Translations under genes and position numbers: made by a program
The notes under the pieces: model-generated
What the model was told of the DNA's origin: nothing
Seen by the model: only the letters and a program-made list of their open reading frames with translations
The model's database searches: none
DNA from: Planctomycetaceae bacterium
GTDB lineage: Bacteria; Planctomycetota; Planctomycetia; Pirellulales; Pirellulaceae
Length of the DNA: 64,000 nt
Direction of reading: 5' to 3'
Assembly (NCBI GenBank): GCA_020638975.1
Contig: JACKHN010000002.1
Span: 186,001 to 250,000, forward strand
Part shown: positions 61,177 through 64,000 of the stretch, one piece after another
Layout of the letters: every line of letters starts with the position of its first letter
Position numbering within the stretch: the stretch's first letter is position 1

Positions 61177-63513
61177 TTAACTCGTTGATTTGACGGGTTG
61201 CAACTGGCTGTGGACGAGTATGAACCGTCGCTCGCGCGTTGAGTCAAAGAACTGAACGCTCGCGGTTCGCTTGTTTCCACTGCCACCCAATGCGAGGATT
61301 TTTCCGAGTCCATGCTCCGGGTGCTTTACAAGCATGCCGATCTCGAACTGCTCGGGAGATGTCTTCACCGTCGAGCGAGATGAATCGTTCAGCAGATCTG
61401 CCGCGGTCACGACTCGGGCGGTGACTTCGCTGGCGACTACGCTTTTTTGCGGGACATACTCGATTTCTTCATGCACTTCGTCATCGTGACTCTCACGCTG
61501 GTCGTACTCGTCGAACTCTTGCTCCCCATCGACTACAAAATCATCAAACCCGCTGGTGCGATAGGCATGTGGCTCGTGAACTTCCATCTCGTCGCGAGGC
61601 AACTCCATCAAAAACGAACTGGGAATCGCCATCCGCTGGCTACCTCGCATGAAACGATACGCCGAGTAGCTCAATTGCAACTCCTCTTCCGCTCGCGTAA
61701 TTCCGACGAACAGCAAACGGCGCTCTTCCTCTAATTGCTCAGAATCCTCGCGACTTCGTTCGTGCGGTAACATCCCTTCTTCGACTGCCGTCAGAAAAAC
61801 AACCGGAAACTCGAGTCCTTTGGCGGCATGCAGCGTCATCAGCGACACTTTATCGCTTTCGGTTTCCCAATCGTCCGTGTCGCTCACGAGCGACACTTGC
61901 TCCAAGAACTCTTCCAGTTGCGATTCGCCAGGATGCTGTTCGTCGAATTCACGAGCGTCGGTCAGTAGTTCCTGCACGTTGGCCAATCGTTCGATATCAT
62001 CTTCGTTGCTGGAGTTCGATAGCCATTCGTTATATCCGGCCTCGCTTAACACGTAGCCAATCATTTCTTCGAGTGGTCGATGGGCCAGCAGGCTGAGTCG
62101 GTCGTGCAGTGAAACAAACGCGGCAACGTTCGCTGCAGCCCGCTTGTTGATCGATTCAATCAGCCCAGATTCGCGGGCAGCTTCCAGCAACGACACTCCA
62201 TATCGCCGGGCATGCTGAGAGAGCTTTGTAACCGTCGTCTTGCCGATCCGCCGAGGAGGTGTATTTATGACGCGCAGGAAGGCGACGTCGTTCTTGGGGT
62301 TGTTGACGAGATGCAGGTACGCGATGACGTCTTTGATCTCCTTGCGTTGATAGAACTCGACTCCTTTGATGATTTGATAAGGGACGGCGGAACTGCGCAA
62401 CGCATTCTCAAACGATCGCGACAGCGAATTGACTCGGTAGAAGATCGCGAAGTCACGCGGGCGACGGCGACCGTTGTAGATTTCCTCGGCGATCTGGCTC
62501 GCGATATTGTCAGCTTCGTCGCGGCTGGTCGGATAAACGACCAAACGAACGGGCTTGCCCTCAGGGTTCTCCGTAAACAGCTCTTTGTGCTTGCGGCGGA
62601 CATTGTTCGAGATCAATTGATCTGCGACACGCAAGATACATCGCGTGCTACGATAGTTTTGCTCCAGGCGAACAACCGTGACGCTAGGAAAATCTTGCTC
62701 AAAGTCAAGGATATTGTTCAGGTCCGCACCTCGCCAGCCATAGATCGACTGATCGGGGTCGCCTGTCACCGCGAGGTTGGGATAATCTTGAGATAGGGCG
62801 CGGACAATGGCGTACTGTGCGAAGTTGGTATCCTGATACTCATCCACCAAGATATAGCGATAACGCTCGTCAAGCGTTCTTCGCAGTTCTGGATTCTCAC
62901 GCAACATGCCCGCGACGTGGAGCAACAAGTCGTCGAAGTCAACGGCGTTCGCACCGAGCAACCGTCGCTGATACACTGGATAAGCCTCCTGGACGATCAC
63001 TCCGAGCGCACGACCGGGTCGTGCGACGTATTTGTCGTGCGTAATCAAGTGGCTCTTCGCCCAACTGATTTCGTGAGCGATCTGGCCGGACGTGACATGA
63101 CTAAGCTCGACCGATGCTTCTTCCAACGCCTCGCCCAACAGCTTCTCGCTGTCTTTCATGTCGTAAATCGAGAAGTTTTCGGTCAGCCCCACCAATGCCG
63201 CGTGTTGACGCAGCAATCTTGCGCAAAAGCGATGAAAGGTTCCCATCCAGACCGGCTGTCGCGGGGCCAAGCGGTCCAGGCGCAGACGCATCTCGTCGGC
63301 AGCCTTGTTGGTGAATGTGAGGGCTAAAATCTGGCGTGCGGATATGCCATCGGCCAACAGATACGCGATACGGTGCGTCACGACTCGCGTTTTTCCACTT
63401 CCAGGGCCCGCGAGGATCATCAGAGGACCATCGACGTGGCGTACGGCTTCCTGTTGGGTCGCCGTCAGCGGGCTAAGGATTTCGTCTTGCCGGTTGGGGC
63501 GAACGCTGGACAT
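61177..63513 (-). CDS. uvrD: UvrD/PcrA/Rep-type DNA helicase
   Basis: The 778-residue superfamily-1 3'-5' helicase serves in nucleotide excision and mismatch repair or replication restart. It carries the Q motif (LTATQQEAV near 16), Walker A AGPGSGKT with K41, ALTFTNKAADEMR (motif Ia), YILVDEYQDTN (motif II), TGDPDQSIYGWRGAD (III), LEQNYRST (IV), VSLMTLHAAKGLEFPVVFL (V) and EERRLLFVGITRAEEEL (VI). An acidic linker (about 665-700) leads to a C-terminal Tudor-like region (FEIGMLVKHPEHGLGKILALGGSG ... RRFILVHSQLQPV), as in PcrA, which binds RNA polymerase. Length is normal. Confidence 0.95.
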   Translation of the reverse strand: MSSVRPNRQDEILSPLTATQQEAVRHVDGPLMILAGPGSGKTRVVTHRIAYLLADGISARQILALTFTNKAADEMRLRLDRLAPRQPVWMGTFHRFCARLLRQHAALVGLTENFSIYDMKDSEKLLGEALEEASVELSHVTSGQIAHEISWAKSHLITHDKYVARPGRALGVIVQEAYPVYQRRLLGANAVDFDDLLLHVAGMLRENPELRRTLDERYRYILVDEYQDTNFAQYAIVRALSQDYPNLAVTGDPDQSIYGWRGADLNNILDFEQDFPSVTVVRLEQNYRSTRCILRVADQLISNNVRRKHKELFTENPEGKPVRLVVYPTSRDEADNIASQIAEEIYNGRRRPRDFAIFYRVNSLSRSFENALRSSAVPYQIIKGVEFYQRKEIKDVIAYLHLVNNPKNDVAFLRVINTPPRRIGKTTVTKLSQHARRYGVSLLEAARESGLIESINKRAAANVAAFVSLHDRLSLLAHRPLEEMIGYVLSEAGYNEWLSNSSNEDDIERLANVQELLTDAREFDEQHPGESQLEEFLEQVSLVSDTDDWETESDKVSLMTLHAAKGLEFPVVFLTAVEEGMLPHERSREDSEQLEEERRLLFVGITRAEEELQLSYSAYRFMRGSQRMAIPSSFLMELPRDEMEVHEPHAYRTSGFDDFVVDGEQEFDEYDQRESHDDEVHEEIEYVPQKSVVASEVTARVVTAADLLNDSSRSTVKTSPEQFEIGMLVKHPEHGLGKILALGGSGNKRTASVQFFDSTRERRFILVHSQLQPVKSTS

Positions 63514-63619
63514 GGATCAGTACTCAAGATTGCGAAGTCTCGAATTATAAGGCGAGTCGCGATTGAGTCGCAGCCCCCGTAATCGAGCGAGATCACTTGG
63601 CATTTGTGCTAGCGAACTG

Positions 63620-63648
63620 TAGGCAAGAAATAAATGACTGGCTATACT
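63620..63648 (+). promoter_or_regulatory. Sigma-70-like promoter of the alpha-CTD gene
   Basis: TAGGCA (63620-63625), a 17-base spacer and TATACT (63643-63648) form a plausible promoter. The leader then holds the palindrome CGCATG-AGC-CATGCG (63679-63693), a possible operator. Confidence 0.55.
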
Positions 63649-63732
63649 GCCGCAACAGATTGCTGGCTCACCGCCGAACGCATGAGCCATGCGAGAACGG
63701 ACTCAAACTACTTCTTTATCGTGGAGGGAACC

Positions 63733-64000
63733 ATGACCCGCATTCCTCTTAGCGCCGCCGACGAACAATCTCGCAGCCAACAAGCCCGCCTTGAGATGAG
63801 CACGGCCGAGATCGGCCTCTCCGTCCGCACGACGAACTGCCTCGAAGAGCGTGGCATCTTCACCGTGCAAGACTTGTTGAATTGCACGCGAGAAGATTTG
63901 CTCAGTATCTCAAACTTCGGCGAGAAGACTCTCGACGAAGTGTTTGCTGCATTGGAAAGCGTTGGGTTCTATCGCCCTAATCACTCGACGAAGAGCCCGA
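63733..64000 (+). CDS. Stand-alone RNA polymerase alpha C-terminal-domain protein, 3'-truncated
   Basis: Eighty-nine codons are visible. After a short N-terminal stretch, residues about 24-75 match the alpha-CTD of RpoA: IGLSVRTTNCLEERGIFTVQDLL then ISNFGEKTLDEVFAALES. The E. coli DNA-contact residues R265, N268, C269, G296 and K298 have counterparts R32, N35, C36, G63 and K65; S299 is Thr66. The assembly (N-terminal) domain of RpoA is absent, since the ATG at 63733 has GGAGGG six bases upstream. The protein may bind UP-element-like DNA or activators without being part of polymerase. The 3' end is outside the window. Confidence 0.85.
   Translation, partial: MTRIPLSAADEQSRSQQARLEMSTAEIGLSVRTTNCLEERGIFTVQDLLNCTREDLLSISNFGEKTLDEVFAALESVGFYRPNHSTKSP

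Noticed and set aside
60849..61313. 154-codon open frame beside the helicase
   Set aside because: Half overlaps the helicase 3' end on the same strand in another frame, and the composition is non-protein-like.

Overview
The window looks like a chromosomal segment of a planctomycete, most likely from the Pirellulales. This is inferred from gene content: two DUF1501 proteins with twin-arginine leaders, a 1020-residue DUF1549/DUF1553 protein with a cytochrome-type CxxCH site, a Tat-exported Gfo/Idh/MocA oxidoreductase, LamG-type secreted proteins, two ClpP paralogues and a stand-alone RNA polymerase alpha-CTD protein. No rRNA, CRISPR array or prophage is visible. Most of the window is ordinary chromosome; accessory signals concentrate in intergenic regions and near 38.7-40.9 kb.

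Layout. 0-5 kb: 3' part of ahcY with a perfect terminator, a heptanucleotide tandem repeat, a DUF1015 gene, three parS sites, parA-parB and tRNA-Pro(UGG). 5-10 kb: a DUF1501 / aldo-keto reductase pair (minus strand), a three-level nested palindromic repeat, and a membrane-anchored MutS-family ATPase. 10-19 kb (minus): polX coupled to an RND/MMPL exporter, a lipoprotein, two clpP genes, tig, tRNA-Gly(GCC) and a small membrane protein. 19-28 kb: a beta-hydroxyacid dehydrogenase-like enzyme, secreted proteins including a Cys-rich Gln-Lys repeat protein, two overlapping trans-sulfuration enzymes, a beta-barrel-like protein and apbE. 28-34 kb: a BON-domain protein, glgX/treX-treZ and greA. 34-41 kb: a DUF1549/1553-DUF1501 pair, then a degraded mobile patch (IstB fragment, ParE-type toxin-antitoxin, integrase relic) ending at tRNA-Leu(UAA). 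41-57 kb: Gfo/Idh/MocA protein, PilZ protein, LamG protein, dnaE, a SUFU-like protein, Hsp20, a spermidine-synthase-fold membrane protein and a YdeP/FdhF-type molybdoenzyme. 57-64 kb: purM, an SLBB/Wza-like export protein with a TPR lipoprotein, a UvrD-type helicase and the start of the alpha-CTD protein.

The most interesting unexplained structure is a set of short non-coding palindromic repeat families. Family A has three copies near 7.7, 28.9 and 43.5 kb, with inverted ends GGTAGTGGTAC. Family B has two 121-bp copies near 34.0 and 50.7 kb, about 93% identical and inverted. Family C has two copies near 7.7 and 57.7 kb. At 7.7 kb a copy of C lies inside A, and a third palindrome lies inside C. 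They look like REP- or MITE-type elements.

Genes that visibly work together are parA/parB/parS (chromosome segregation), clpP/clpP/tig (protein quality control), treX-treZ (glycogen trimming to trehalose), the two trans-sulfuration enzymes (methionine/cysteine metabolism), and the SLBB and TPR proteins (exopolysaccharide export). All assignments come from reading motifs by eye; no database search was run.
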